This document shows positions 26,504 to 38,480 of a stretch of DNA of 64,000 nt, piece after piece (position 1 is the stretch's first letter; each line of letters starts with the position of its first letter). The translations under genes and the position numbers were made by a program. The DNA is from Tetraselmis striata (Eukaryota > Chlorophyta > Chlorodendrophyceae > Chlorodendrales > Chlorodendraceae): NCBI GenBank assembly GCA_006384855.1, contig VCJN01002769.1, positions 62,001 to 126,000 of the forward strand. Reading direction: 5' to 3'. Under the pieces are notes generated by a model. The model made no database searches. It was not told the DNA's origin and worked only from the letters and a program-made list of their open reading frames with translations.

Positions 26504-29500
26504 ATGGCCGACACAGCGGCGGAGGTGGAGGCGGGCGATGCCGCCGCGCCCATGGAAATGGTGGATCCGGCGATCGCTGAGCCCGCCAATGGCGAGCCGG
26601 CCGTCGACGCCAAGGTGCAACGCTGTGCATGGCTATGACGGCTCCTATGCACTTCTTTTCGGGACTGATTCTCGGACATGATTAGCATGTTCAACTGATA
26701 CATGTATTATGCTCCCTCCTCCTCTTTCGCTCTCTCCCCACCCCCATTCCTTCTCATCACCTGACATGCTGGTGGTGGCTGCAGGCAGACAAGGAGGCAG
26801 GCGAGGGTGGCGTGGCTGGCGGCGACACCGCAAATGGCGGCGAGAAGGGCAGCGGCACCCTGGTGAAAGAAGCGGGCAGGAAAGAGGGCAGCGAGGAGGC
26901 GGACGCAGAGGCGGCGCGCGAGCGCAGCGAGCGCAAGGCGGAGCGCAAGCGGGAAAAGAAGGAGAAGAAGGAGCGCAAGGAAAAGCGGGAGCGGCGTAGC
27001 CGCTCTGTGGACCGCCACCGCGAGCGGGACGGCCGCCGCGACTCGTCGCGCAGGGAGCGGGAACACGACCTCCGGGACAGCGGCCGCCGGCGCAGCCGCA
27101 GCAAGGACCGGGACCGCCGGGACAGCAGCCGCCGGCGCAGGTTGGGCGCCTCTCCCTCCCCAAGTCTCACCCCTCACCCCTCGCTTGCACCACAACTTTC
27201 GCCCATGCACCATGGGACGATTGAGTTTGATCCCGGAAATCAAGTCATAATTCTGCAGTTTGATGCATTGGGTTGAGGGTGCAGGGTCCTCTTGGATCAA
27301 CGTCTGCACACGCTCCAACATCCAACAAATGTGAACCGGTGTGCGTACGATGTCTCATGGACTACGGCAATGTCGATGTATCCCTCCCATTGTTGACACT
27401 GTTGTTGGATACTATCTGCAAGGATGTAATGTGGATCCCTCGCAAATATCATGACAGAGATGCCGCATACGCTTTGAGTGCGGTACTTGTACCGGTGTCC
27501 ATTTGCTCTAGCACTTGCGTACCATTACCCGGGCCGCAACAGCAACGAGGGCAGGAATGTGCAACATCCAGATTGTACAGTCGGGCGGGTACAGCATGTT
27601 TATTGGACTGTACTCGTAGTGCCCTTCACCCCCCCCCCCCCCCCCCCCTTCCTTCTTTTCCCTGAGCCAGCGCAATAGCACAGCCTCACCTCCAGCCGTG
27701 CCGCATGTGCTGAGGCATTGTTATCTGACGGGGTACCTCAGGTCCCGCTCCCATGACGACCACCGACGTCGTAGCCGCAGCCGCAGCCGCAGCCGGGACC
27801 GGCGCCGCAGGCGGTCCGTGCGCCTCTCCCCTCCCTACTGTTTCCTCCCGCCTCCTTTTGCCTTCCCTGTCTCGCTGTCCCCTGGTTTTCCCCTTTCACG
27901 CCCCTGTCTCCTTGGCAGCAGAGCTCTCCATCACTGCCACAATGCCCTCCGGCGCCTGCCCCCCCCCCCCCCCCCCCCCTTCCCCCGCTCATCCACCCCC
28001 CTCCTCCCCTGCCTGGTTTATGCTGTTCCGCGGTGTGCCCCACAGTTCACGCTCGCGCGACGACCACCGCCGCGGTGGCCGCTCCCGACGCAGCCGCAGC
28101 GGGAGCTCCGACTTTGGCGGCTATGTGCCACGCAAGCGCAGCGACACCCACCGCCCGCCGGCAGACGGTAACGCCCCACCCCACCCCACCCCCTCCCCTA
28201 CCTTAACCCCCTTCCACCCAACCTTTTCCGCACTCTGTGCCATCCTAGCATACCATACAATTGTCCTTGCTTTGCGAGCCTCCCGGCCGGTCAAAAACTA
28301 TGACAGGTTCTGCCGTGCTAATTTCGTGGTGTATCCTGCTAGTATTTGCGCCTGCTAATACGATAGCATGGCGAGCACTTCCATGCCCGTGTGTTGCTTG
28401 CATCAAAGGTTTTCTTTTTTTGAGTGACGCCATTCCACCATGTATGCGCTTGGTTTCCAAGCTTATACATTACGTTTCGTATGAAAGGGTGCCGAACTTC
28501 TGACGGACGCCGAGTTGATCTCATACAATGGCCGATGCATTTGGGGTCAAACAAGTGTTTGAGCACAATGCGCAATCAAGAGGGGATCGGAAATCCCACG
28601 TTCCGAAGCACATTTATAGCTGCCGGCATTGCTATCTCTGATAGGCGTCATTGATTATGTTGCAATCCCCCCCCCCCCCCCCCCCGGTATGAGGGGGTGG
28701 GGAAGGAGGGCGGGCGGGATGGCGGACGACCTATGATAATGCTGCAAAGCCCACAGGATGTCCACAGTAGCCAATGTCAAGCCTCTCACGCGGCTGTGTT
28801 TGGAAGGCCGCCTGAGGACCCCCCCCCCCCCCCCCCCCCTTCGCAGCCCCCTACAGCGCCAGCATGGGCGGCTCCGACTTCAGCAAGGCGCCCGCCATCG
28901 CCGGACGGTGGGCCAACGCGAAGCAGCCGGCCCCGGACCCGGCGGAGGGTGAGTCCTCCCTTCCCCACTCATCCAACCACCTCGCCCCCTACCGTCGTAT
29001 CCCGACCCACCGTGCCAACCTTTGTAGCAACACCTGCTGCCCGACAGTATGAAGGCTCTTTCGTTGGTCATCCATTAGCATCCACTCAATCCTGCGTGCG
29101 GGATGGCTGGCGTCAATCATGCGGCCAAAGCTAGGGGATCTCGTCCGTCTATGCCTGCCCTCCGCCTTTGCCCCACCTTTTCCTTGCTGCCTGTATTCTT
29201 ACTGAACACGCCGCCCAACGTGCATGTGCATTTGCATTTATAGCCGCTATACATGTACATGTACAGGTGCCGACGTATTTATTGAAACCCTGATTATAAG
29301 GGCCGAATTGGGCTTGCGCGCAACCCATGAGAACGTTAGTTTTAGCTCCTGTATAGTTTGTCTAGATTTGACCTTTTGGCAGCTAGGGCAGGTTCCTATA
29401 TGCAGTGTTCATAGTACTGCATCAGCATCCGTACATACACATATACATTCACATGACTATTTGAGTTCATTCCCCCATCTTGGTTGTCAAGGGCTCGTGT

Positions 29501-30078
29501 CGTCCAGGAAACAACACTCCCGTGCTTGTTGCGCAGACCCGTCAAAGGTTCCATCTGTCATTGCTCAGTGCATGATTTAGCAAACGCTGATGGTCATCAC
29601 CCTACAGGCTGTAGCTCCTTTATTGCACTTGGAAATGGCACTCCGTCGAATCGCGGAATGCAGGCAGCTGTGGCTGGCGGACTGACAAAGTGCTGTGGTT
29701 GCCGGCACACCTCGACAGTCCTCCGCCAGCTGCAGGAACAGCAGCTCCAGGCTCGGCAGATGTTGCTTCAGCAGCAGGCGGCCGCGGCGCAGGCGGCCGC
29801 GAGCAAGACGCAGCGCGAGGTGTACGTCGGCAACCTGGCCATGGGCCTTGTGACAGAGCCCATTCTGCGCACGCTGTTCAACAACACGCTGGCAGCATCG
29901 TTTCCCAACGAGTGCGCGTCCGGCATGGAGCCTGTCGTCAGCGTCAACATGCACTCCGGTAGGCAACCCCCCCCCCCCCCCCCCCCCCCCAACCCACCCT
30001 TTAATCCGCCCAGAACACACACATCCATGTATGTTCTCTGTTCCTGCTCCGTACATACATACATACCATTGCGTGTGA

Positions 30079-30144
<66 letters not shown>

Positions 30145-31476
30145 TTGATGGCGACAACCCCCCTCGCCACACACTCAACCCCAATGTGTATCCTGGCGCG
30201 CAGACGGCCGCTACGCCTTTGTCGAGATGCGCACGCCCGAGATGGCGACCGAGGCGCTCAAGATCTCGGGGCTGAACCTCCTGGGCACCACCATGTCATG
30301 CGGCCGGCCCAGCGGCTACGTTGACCCCGCCATCGTGGCCATGCAGGCGGCGGAGGCGTCGCGACAGCTGCACGTGTTCCAGGCGGGACAGGGCGGCTTG
30401 CCTGGGGCGGGCGGCTTGCCCGGACCGCCCACGTCCGTGCCGGGTGCCGGGCTGCCTGGACCGCCTGCCATGGGGCCGGGCATTGCCCTCCCCGGCCTGC
30501 CAGGCGTCACTCTTCCAGGGCCACCGGCTGTATCTGCTGCTGGTGACAACCCCCCCCCCCCCCCCCCCCCCCCTCTTTGCTGTCCGCCATCTTATAATGA
30601 TACAAATGCACGCGGATAGATAGTGCATGGATGTTTGCTTGTCTGGGTGAGCAGATGTGGATAAGGTACATATATGTGCCGGCAATCGGTGAATGCAATG
30701 CTGCATCCTTCTGAGTGCGTGCAATCCACCGTACCATTTGATTTAGTTATTCACGGGTCACAATAGCAAGGACTTGCATCGCGCAACGAATGTCATGGTT
30801 TTCTGATGTGTTTTAATTGGTTCAAATTTCCCACCCTTGAGCAGACGGGGGGGGGGGGGGGGGGGGGCGCACATAAACGATATCCACGAGTGAACCAATC
30901 ATGGCTGTACATGATTGCTATGTTTATTTTATTCTATGACATGTATTGTGTGAAGGCAGCTTAATGGTGCGTACGGCGTTGCCTCTGGCTGATGTTTATT
31001 GTTTGGCATGTGACGCAGGCGTGGTGCCCTCCCCCGGGGCAAGCGTACCCGCAGTGCCAGCCGCTGCCGCCGCCCCGGCTGCGGCGGAGGTCCCCACCGC
31101 CATCATCTGCGTGGAGAACATGTTCACGGAGGCTGTGCTGATGGACGCCGAGGAGTTTGTGGACGTCATGCAGGACCTCCAGGACGAGTGCGCCAAGCTG
31201 GGCAACGTCGTGGACCTCAAGGTGCCCAAACCACCGGGGCCGGGCATGTACGGCCAGGGAGACTACGGCAAGGTGCGCCACCGCCGCCTCCGAACCCTCT
31301 CCCTCTCTGCTGATTATGTGTCTGCCGCACCGGCGCTGACCTCCTGGGTGCGGTCCCAGGCGTACGTGGCATTCTCTCTGCCCGCGCAGGCCAAAAGCGC
31401 CAAGGCGCTCCTCGATGGCCGCAGTTTTGATGGCCAAGTGCTCAAGGTCACCTACGTGGCGGAAGTGCCGAAATGA
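26504..31476 (+). CDS. U2AF65-like SR splicing factor (RS domain, one RRM, C-terminal UHM), 9 exons
   Basis: Exons: 26504-26614, 26785-27140, 27742-27813, 28046-28167, 28847-28948, 29719-29958, 30204-30542, 31019-31272, 31360-31476; about 570 residues in consistent phase. Exon 6 could instead start at 29608 (same phase), adding 37 residues. Order: acidic Ala-rich N-terminus; Arg/Ser/Asp-rich RS-like region (about 80-215, with repeated RSRSR); Gln/Ala helix (LQEQQLQARQMLLQQQ); RRM starting REVYVGNLAMG (about 287) with RNP1-like GRYAFVEM; Gly/Pro-rich linker; and a U2AF-homology motif (about 465-570: IICVENMF, acidic helix, DGRSFDGQ with the R-x-F signature). Known role of U2AF65: binds the 3' splice-site pyrimidine tract and recruits U2 snRNP. 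The usual second RRM is not seen. Several introns contain long C runs. Confidence 0.85.
30081..30138 (+). repeat. (GT)n microsatellite
   Basis: About 29 GT units inside intron 6 of the splicing-factor gene, 16 nt after an ACATACATACATAC stretch. Confidence 0.95.
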
Positions 31477-33690
31477 CCAAGGATCCTGCTCCCCCCCTCC
31501 CCCCCCCCTTCTCCCCCACCGCTTTGTTAGAAGCACCCGCTTTCCTTCCTTCCCTCACCCGCCCACCCACCCGGCCCTGTCTTGCCCTTGACACTAGTCG
31601 GAACGATGCAAATGTGCGTCACGTAGGGGGCCGCCTGGCGGATCAACCCTCGCCCAGCGGTGGGATGGGTGGGCCTCGGAGCCCTCACTGCTGGTTGGCA
31701 TGGTGGTCGGTGCCGCCCCTTTCCCGCCCTCCCCACCCCCTCTGCCGTACGCACCTACTCGCCAACCATGAAATGCAAAGACGAGGAAACAAATGTCATG
31801 GGTGGCCTGTCACGAGATGTGTCTGCTTGATCTCGCACACACCACCGCCGCCGCCGTGCATGCGTAGGTGTACCTCACTCGAGGCATCCATGGCACTGCA
31901 ACTCCCAGCAGCCGGTCGTCATGCCCCGGTTTTGCGCACTGGAATCTCCCGCCGACCCAACCTGCCCGTATGCCATGCATCCCTGCGCTGGCCAGCTGTG
32001 CCATCTCTGCCACCTAGCGGCACCGATCCCTTTGACACATGACGTGGCTGGGACGCACTAACCGGAGCCTGCTTGAGTAGGTGTCTCTGTGTGCTATTTA
32101 GGCGAACAACACCAAAGTTGAAATTGAATGACAACTTGCCGATGTTCCTCTCTCCACCGCCTCAACTGAGTTGCTCTAAGAGCCGCCCATCGGCCGCAAT
32201 ACCCAATGATGACATTTGGTATCCGCTGGTCGTACGGGCCATACTGAGAGATGTTCGGTCACCGATTTCCATCGCCCTTGCCACGCCCGCCCACAGTACC
32301 CCTTATGGCTGACAGCCCTCTCGCCAGAGGGAGAGGGCCGGCACCTCTACTTGGCATCACCCTTGTACCATCGCCATCCTGCCCGATGCTAGGATTCTTA
32401 GTCGCAAGAATAAGGGCCCTTCCACGGGTGTAGACCTCCGAAGTTTTGAGGTAATAGTATACTGCTCACAACAGGTGTTAGGATAGGTAGGTCGTGCAAG
32501 TAGGTTCCATGTCTGTGAAGGGGTCTCACTCCGAGGGGGGTCACCTCTGTCGATACACCACCTTTCCCAGCCCAAACCGCCTCAGTGACATAGCCATGCC
32601 CAGTCTCAACAGTCACAGAGCGATGTCGTGCAAGGGGGTGGCCATAGGTCGGGAGCACTGGGTGGCTGTGGCGAGTCGAAAAATGCCGACGGAGCCAGGA
32701 ATCAACATCTCGGAGGCAGCACTATTCCTGACCCCCACCAGGCCAGCGTGGTGCTCATGTTCAGACCTCACAAGATAGGGAGCGGGATTGTGAAACAGGA
32801 CAAGCAGCTCTGTTCCGCAGGCTGCTAGGCAGTGGGCAGAAGGGGGTGGTGCAGCAGCGACATGCGCACGTTCCTTGTCCCGGTGCCTGTTTCGCAGGCT
32901 TGATGTCGATCCCTAGAAATGCGGTCAGTGCTCCTCATCCGTGCGAATGACCATATACGCATAATGTTGGTCCTAAATAGTTGATTATGAAGGAAGCTCG
33001 GCAATTATGATAGGAATAGGACATTTGCTGATTGTTTGGATTATTCTGAAGAAAAGTTGGCATATACATCTTGGGCACATTGCAAAATTTATCTTGGAAA
33101 GAACTAAGTACATAATTTGAGGTTGTATTGCCCATTTATTCCGGAAAAGGGGGCGTGATTTCTTTGAAATTGTAAAATTATAAATACAAGACGAATGTGG
33201 ACCGCGGATGCACAACGATAAAATAACATTTGAATCATAATACGCGTTAAATATTTACTACGTGTTAGGTAATCTTGATACGGTTTAACTAAATATGTAC
33301 AAAACACAATGGTAAAGATTGCCAATGGCATACAATGAAGCGCACTAGACAAGAATGACTACATAATCCTGGCCGCATGTAAGCAGTCGATTACGATGAA
33401 ACTTGGGATACTATTAGTGATTATTAAACTAAAATAGAATAGGAAAAAACGCCACGAGGGTGCAAAACACGACCAGGCACCGCCGTTTCAAAATTATTCG
33501 CCACCTGCGCACTAGTATGTAAATGATTCGCGTAGGATTGCCAACTCAAGTAGAGCTGCCGGCTCTCTCCGTTTGCCCTCGCCTCGTGCAGTAAAGGACA
33601 CCAACCACTTCCTCTTCATGTCGTCATGGGGGACAAAGCGGAGGTAGACATTCTCCTTCATCTCTTTGCGATTTCCATGCATCACATCGG
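31477..33690. other. Convergent spacer between splicing factor and Nudix gene
   Basis: No gene is supported. It holds a family C repeat at 32114-32187 and AT-rich sequence from 32950 to 33500. No plus-strand TGTAA was found near the splicing-factor stop. Confidence 0.5.
32114..32187 (+). repeat. Dispersed repeat family C, copy 2
   Basis: It shares AGTTGAAATTGAA, ACAACTTGC, CTCTCCACCG and CTGAGTTGCTCTAAG with the copies at 9509 and 44319. Confidence 0.65.
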
Positions 33691-33695
33691 TTACA
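33691..33695 (-). terminator. TGTAA poly(A) signal of the Nudix gene
   Basis: TTACA on the plus strand, about 95 bp past the Nudix stop at 33789. Confidence 0.5.
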
Positions 33696-33788
33696 CCCCT
33701 CTACTCCCGGCGCTCCCTCCGGCCGAAACGTCCTTCATGTCCCTGTGCTATCGTTAGCTGAGCAACCGCCACAGCGTGCCTGACGTTC

Positions 33789-35958
33789 TCACCCAGGGAG
33801 GAGGTTGTTATCGTGTAGGTACTTTATGGCCAGCATGGACGTCGTGAATCCGGGCTGGTTGAAGAAGCCAGAGTAGAGATGTTCTTGTACCTCCTCCAGT
33901 CCCGCTGTGGTGATCTGCGACGCGGAGCGGGAGGTAAATGTTGGGAAGGGGAGGGGGGGGGGGGGGGGGGGGGGGCAACTGCGTGGGTAACCTTGAGGTG
34001 CTAATCAAGTATAAAGACCGCCCATCGTCGGCGGTCTTCAAGCGCTACAGGACATTGCCTGCGCCATGCTAGCCAACCACACTGCGGCTTGCCCCCGGCA
34101 CCAACCTCAATGAACTCCTCTCCTTCCCGCTGCCCGGGGCTGCCGTCGGGCTGTGCGCCATCCCCGTGGGTGTTAGCACCGAACATTGGACAGAACCCGG
34201 GCGGGGGTGGGGGCGGCAGCGCGCGCTCACCTGGGGGTTGATGACCAGGAACGGTGTGAACCTATTCAAACACCACTTGCCCTCCGAGATCCCTGGGTGC
34301 CCTTCGGGCAGCAGCCGCACCAGCTCGCCACCGCACAGCCGCGCCTATGGCAAGTCGTTGAAATTGACTTACGTGCTGACTGACGACTCTGGCACCGCCA
34401 TCCGAGCTCAAGGTCGTGACAAGTTGGGCCTCGACATTTGGGGTTAGTGACCAATCATATTCGTGGGTACAAGCGCGGGCGCACCTCCTCAGAGAGCTCT
34501 GCCTTGGCTGCCTCCGCGTAGTCTGCGTGTTTCTTGGGGTCGAAGCCCCCGGTGGGCAAGCTGTACAGCACCGCATCCGGACCCCAGCAGTACTCGCGAA
34601 TCAGCGTCACCTGCGGCGCGGCGCACATGGCGCCACGTCATGCTAGGCGCCCCATCCTCCGCTTGCGAGTCACCGCCGATGCCAGTCATGCGGCGCTCGA
34701 GTTCAGTCATCAATCGTAGGGACGAGGTGCTGGCATCCACCTGAGGCTTGCCGTCCACGAAAATTACAGGGAAGACGCAAACAAAGTGGAATGCTGACTT
34801 TGGATGCCCAACCACATCGAACTCGAACTCTTGTTCCTGCGGAGACGTTTCCAACATACTCGGACATCGCGGAAATTTGAATCAACGGATCATACACACT
34901 CATTGGATGCGAGACAGGTGGCAGGCCTGATCGCTCAGTCCTACTACAAGGCACTCTTTAGGCATGCTACATGGGGCAAGGAGATACGAAATGATCAGTT
35001 GAGCGAGAAAGGGCAGAAGCGCCCCTGGAATGCACACACCGTGTTCGTTCCCGAGGCGGGGTACTTGATGCGGCGGTTGAACACGGACAGGTAGCGCGAG
35101 TAGACGGGCTCCTGCCCTACCACCGAAGGCACCCGCATGGCTTCGTCACCTGGGAGCGGCACAGAGCTGCCAATGTCAGTGCCATGTCCACGCCACACTC
35201 CCTCTCCCTGCTTCCCACACTCCCTCTTATGTGTAACCCACACTCCCTCTACACACGAATTGTGCGGGAAAATCGTGAATTTATCCATCTATATCAATTC
35301 AAATTACTACTGGATAAAAGGGTTATTTTGAGTACTGCTGTCATCTACGGCTGTACCGGGGCCTGAAACGCCCGCGAATTAATAGACCGTAGGGCACCGC
35401 CTGACCGTACTCGGAGTCCAAAGACCGGCCGAAACCCAAAGGCAATTCCTAAACTACTATGGAAATCTTATATCCCAAACCACCAATGAATTTTTGTATT
35501 AATCCTTGTGGCAATTCCAAAATCCTCAGCGACTGTATAATGGCATTATCAAGTTGCTGGGGCGGCGTTCTGCTCCTAGCAGCTTTTTAACGGACGGCAG
35601 GTAAGGACTGGTAAGGATTACAAAACTGGCGGTGCATTTTTGTTTTATGTGGCCGCAGTGCCACAGTAGCCGCTATCGCCCGACTACTCGAATCGCAACG
35701 TCACGCGCGGTAAGTCCCTACCGGTACGGGTACGTGCGTTTATGCATGGGACGTACCTGAGTCGCTCAGAGCCCTCCCGCCGTCGAGAGAGTCACCGGCG
35801 CTTCGGGCGGCGAGGGCTGCCCCGCGAAACCGCCGGCCTGGCCGCTGCCCCGGCGCAGCAAGTACTGACTCACGACTGCGTCCGGTGCAGAGCGCACGGC
35901 AGGTCCACGTAGTGGTGGCGCAGAGGCGATGAAGGTGCCCGGATACACCGAGGCCCAT
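33789..35958 (-). CDS. Nudix hydrolase, probably ADP-/NDP-sugar pyrophosphatase-like, 7 exons
   Basis: Exons (minus): 35757-35958, 35040-35149, 34741-34836, 34485-34610, 34231-34344, 34106-34150, 33789-33914; about 272 residues, all joins in phase. The core reads VYSRYLSVFNRRIKYP, then VTLIREYCWGPDAVLY, LPTGGFDPKKH, and the Nudix helix EAAKAELSEEARLCGGEL, followed by EGKWCLNRFTPFLVINP and REGEEFIE. AELSEE keeps the metal-binding glutamates of the REUxEE box, but Arg is replaced by Ala and the Gly-to-helix spacing is longer than the short consensus. Known chemistry of the family: Mg-dependent cleavage of nucleoside diphosphates linked to X. The substrate class is inferred from the general pattern only. 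Exon 1 (Arg/Ala/Gly-rich, MGLGVSGHLHRLC) may be a targeting peptide; it is supported only by its phase and splice site. Intron 6 has a C run on the coding strand; intron 5 is very short and has a GCTAAC branch-point-like word. Confidence 0.82.
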
Positions 35959-36700
35959 ACTCCGTCAGCAATAGCCTGGTGGGTTTTGGGGATCGCGTTT
36001 CGACACCCGCGAACTCGTCAGTACTTGTCAGCACTCCGGACTGCTGCTGCGCGGGAAGCATCAGTCTTTCGGCCTGTCTGAATGATCAGCGCCAGTCCAA
36101 CCCGGGATGTGCTTTTGCGTAGAAGACGGCGGCGGCGAGGGAGTAGGCTGGCGGCCAACAGCTGCTGGGTGGGACGACATCACAGGCCTCGTCTGCACTA
36201 CCCGTACAGCCCCGTGTACAACTACCAATAAACCCAGTACTGCGACCGCATCGCCGCGCGCGCTTTTTTTTTCCCTCGATAAGACGCACGGTAGGATGCT
36301 GCAAAATATATATTGTCGCTTCCAATATCCCCAGAAGAGTAGTCGGCTTCTAGTGTTGATGTTTTCGTATATATACAGGTACTGCTTTAGCAGTAGGTAG
36401 AGTTGTTACTGCGTTCTTGTAATTCACACCAGTACCTGATACCGCGGGTAATCGCCTAGCGACTACTGGTACCCGGGTACGGGTATTTACAGACGAAAGG
36501 CGCGCGCGGCGTTGACGCTGTTGTTTGTCCGTGCCATTGTTTGTCTGTGTCATATGCCACTGTTTGTCCGTGTACTCGTAGGCTTGGGTGCCGACAATGG
36601 CTGATATATTACCGGTATTACCGGTCCGTTTCGCAAAGCTTGTTGCGCGTATGCCTATCTACAAGCGGCCCTGATGACAACAACCGCTTCCGAGGCCGCC
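35959..36700. other. Nudix 5' flank
   Basis: No gene is supported. It contains one microrepeat D word (TGTAATTCACACC at 36418-36430) and several CGGTACC-type palindromic words. Confidence 0.45.
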
Positions 36701-36730
36701 TCTTACACGCTGCGACAGCGTTCCTGGTGA

Positions 36731-37624
36731 TTGATCCTCCAAGTGAGGGTCGCCTTGGTGAAGTCCGTGAGCGTTCCCCTGAGTACTACGATTCCATGTT
36801 CCGCGTTGCCGCTTGCCGCCCATTTGGCCTTCCGGCGGCCTCTGTCCTCTCCCTTGCTTGGCGAGCCATGCCCTTGTGCTTTTTGCTCCTTCTCGGTACA
36901 AGGTATGCTGGCCCGTTTTGAGGATGTTGGCGTGGATTTCACTCCTTCAACTTGGGCGGTCGCGTACGCTGATCACGTGGCACGTTGCTCTGGGGGCGAC
37001 TCCAATCACGCCGCACACGAGTGGGCGGCACATGGCCTTTCCGACATTTTCCACGACGTGAAGTCCGCGCTGGGCGTGAGTGTCCAGATCCTCACGGACC
37101 CGTCGGTGCTTGTTTCTCTTCCGAAGGGCAGCGCCGGCCGGCCGGCCGATGTTGGGCTTTTTGGGTATGGCGGTATCCGCGGGAACACGGTTGCTGTCGA
37201 TACTGCCATTGCCCCTATCATCGGCGTGTCAAGCTCGGATCCAACGACTGCTTTGCGGGCTGCAGAGCGCCACAAAACCCAGAAGTGTGACGGGGGTGTT
37301 CGAACCGCCGCCGGCATGCTTCGCTTTGTTCCTTTCGCCGTTTCCGAGTTTGGCTCTCTGGGCCCGCACGCTGAGGCTTTCTTGGTGGAGCTCGCGAAAG
37401 CTGGCCACACACACACTGGCCAAAAAATCGACCCGCTCTTGTCTGCGTGGCGCCGCCGTTTCTCCTTGCTCATCAACATGGCACATGCAGACAACGTTCT
37501 TGGCGGGGTCGTGGCCGCGCGTGCGGCACGTCATGGTGCGCCTGCGCCTGCGTCGCGTCGCTTGTCGGCATGTGTTGCTATGACCCGGGTCATTGGCTGC
37601 AAGCGTCCTCGCCGCGGCTCATAG
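36731..37624 (+). pseudogene. Retroelement C-terminal domain ORF (nuclease-like, no RT)
   Basis: This is an open frame of 297 codons. Its middle and end resemble the C-terminal module that follows the reverse transcriptase in some algal retroelements: CSGGDSNHAAHEWAAHGL, then GRPADVGLFGYGG, VAVDTAIAPIIG, then FVPFAVSEFGSLGPHAEAFL and a basic tail ending CKRPRRGS. RPAD..VDT..SEF resembles the spaced acidic residues of PD-(D/E)XK nucleases, but this is inference. No RT motif is upstream in any frame, so it looks like a 5'-truncated copy. The first 60 codons are probably not native. The 3' end (GAAAGCCCTGATGTAATAAAA, to about 37837) recurs at 53640-53665, which supports a retroelement 3' UTR. 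Confidence 0.55.
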
Positions 37625-37639
37625 CCTACCCCGGGGCGG

Positions 37640-37840
37640 TGGTCCCTTTGGTTCCTGGCAGCTAAGCGACTTCGTGGTTCCCTTGGCTCCTCCTTGGTAC
37701 TTGGCTCCCTGGCCTCCTGCTCGACCTTGGTTTCAGGCTTATGTCTCTCTTTTGCTGGGAACCTTTCATAGTTGATGTTAGTTCTGTTTATTGTGCGCAT
37801 TTGTGAAAGCCCTGATGTAATAAAAAAATTACCGGCATTT
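37640..37840 (+). repeat. Retroelement 3' UTR and A-rich end, copy 1
   Basis: GTTAGTTCTGTTT followed by AAAGCCCTGATGTAA and an A-rich tail; the same order of words is found at 53606-53690. Confidence 0.6.
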
Positions 37841-37847
37841 GGGGGGG

Positions 37848-37888
37848 GGAGGTATTAATTAGTAGTAAAATATTATTAATTAATGTAA
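37848..37888. repeat. AT-rich palindromic repeat, left copy
   Basis: GGTATTAATTAGTAGTAAA and the following TATTATTAATTAAT form an imperfect palindrome; it is repeated in the same orientation at 41832-41872 on the other side of the hAT remnant. Confidence 0.6.
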
Positions 37889-38475
37889 TAGTGATGTGCG
37901 CATGAAGATATCGGGAGCGGACAGCGATAGGGTCTGAGACACCGCACGGCGGAGCGCGAGGATTAGCGCAGGCACCTGCAGGTTACCAGCGCTGGCGGCC
38001 GCCCGGCAGGTGCGCTCGTCACAGGGGCAGCCGTGCATGCGCGCCCATTCAAAGATGTGTAGGTTGCTCGCAACGTCCACCAGCCGCATCGCACTGGGCT
38101 GCCCGCGCCGGCGCTCCAGCTTGTATTAGTGTCGGGCGGGCGGCGCGCCTAGAGCCGCAGCAAGCACCGGCGGACAACCACCTCAAGCGGCCATCGCACA
38201 CGACGCACCTTTTCGACCGCCTTCCGCACCGCCGGGAGTCGCTAGAAAGTACACAACACATGTTGCAACGTCGCGAGCCGGCGACCAAGGCGACTTTTTG
38301 CGCGAAGAGTCAGCGTCTTGGCGTGGTGGCATGCGAATCGACGTGCAATCGGCGGGCGGGCGACCTAGGAGAGCTCACTAGGCATGGCCTTCGCGCTATG
38401 AGTTCCCGCCCGCCCGAATATCGTTCGTCAGTCGTCACTTCGCTCATTGCGCCCGCAACTCTCACCCAACTCGCA
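37889..38475. other. GC-rich spacer before the hAT remnant
   Basis: No gene is supported here. It may be the 5' part of the hAT element. Confidence 0.4.
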
Positions 38476-38480
38476 CTCGC

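Noticed and set aside
29577..30184. Minus-strand frames with His-Thr repeats
   Set aside because: They are the translation of the GT microsatellite and a C run inside a splicing-factor intron.
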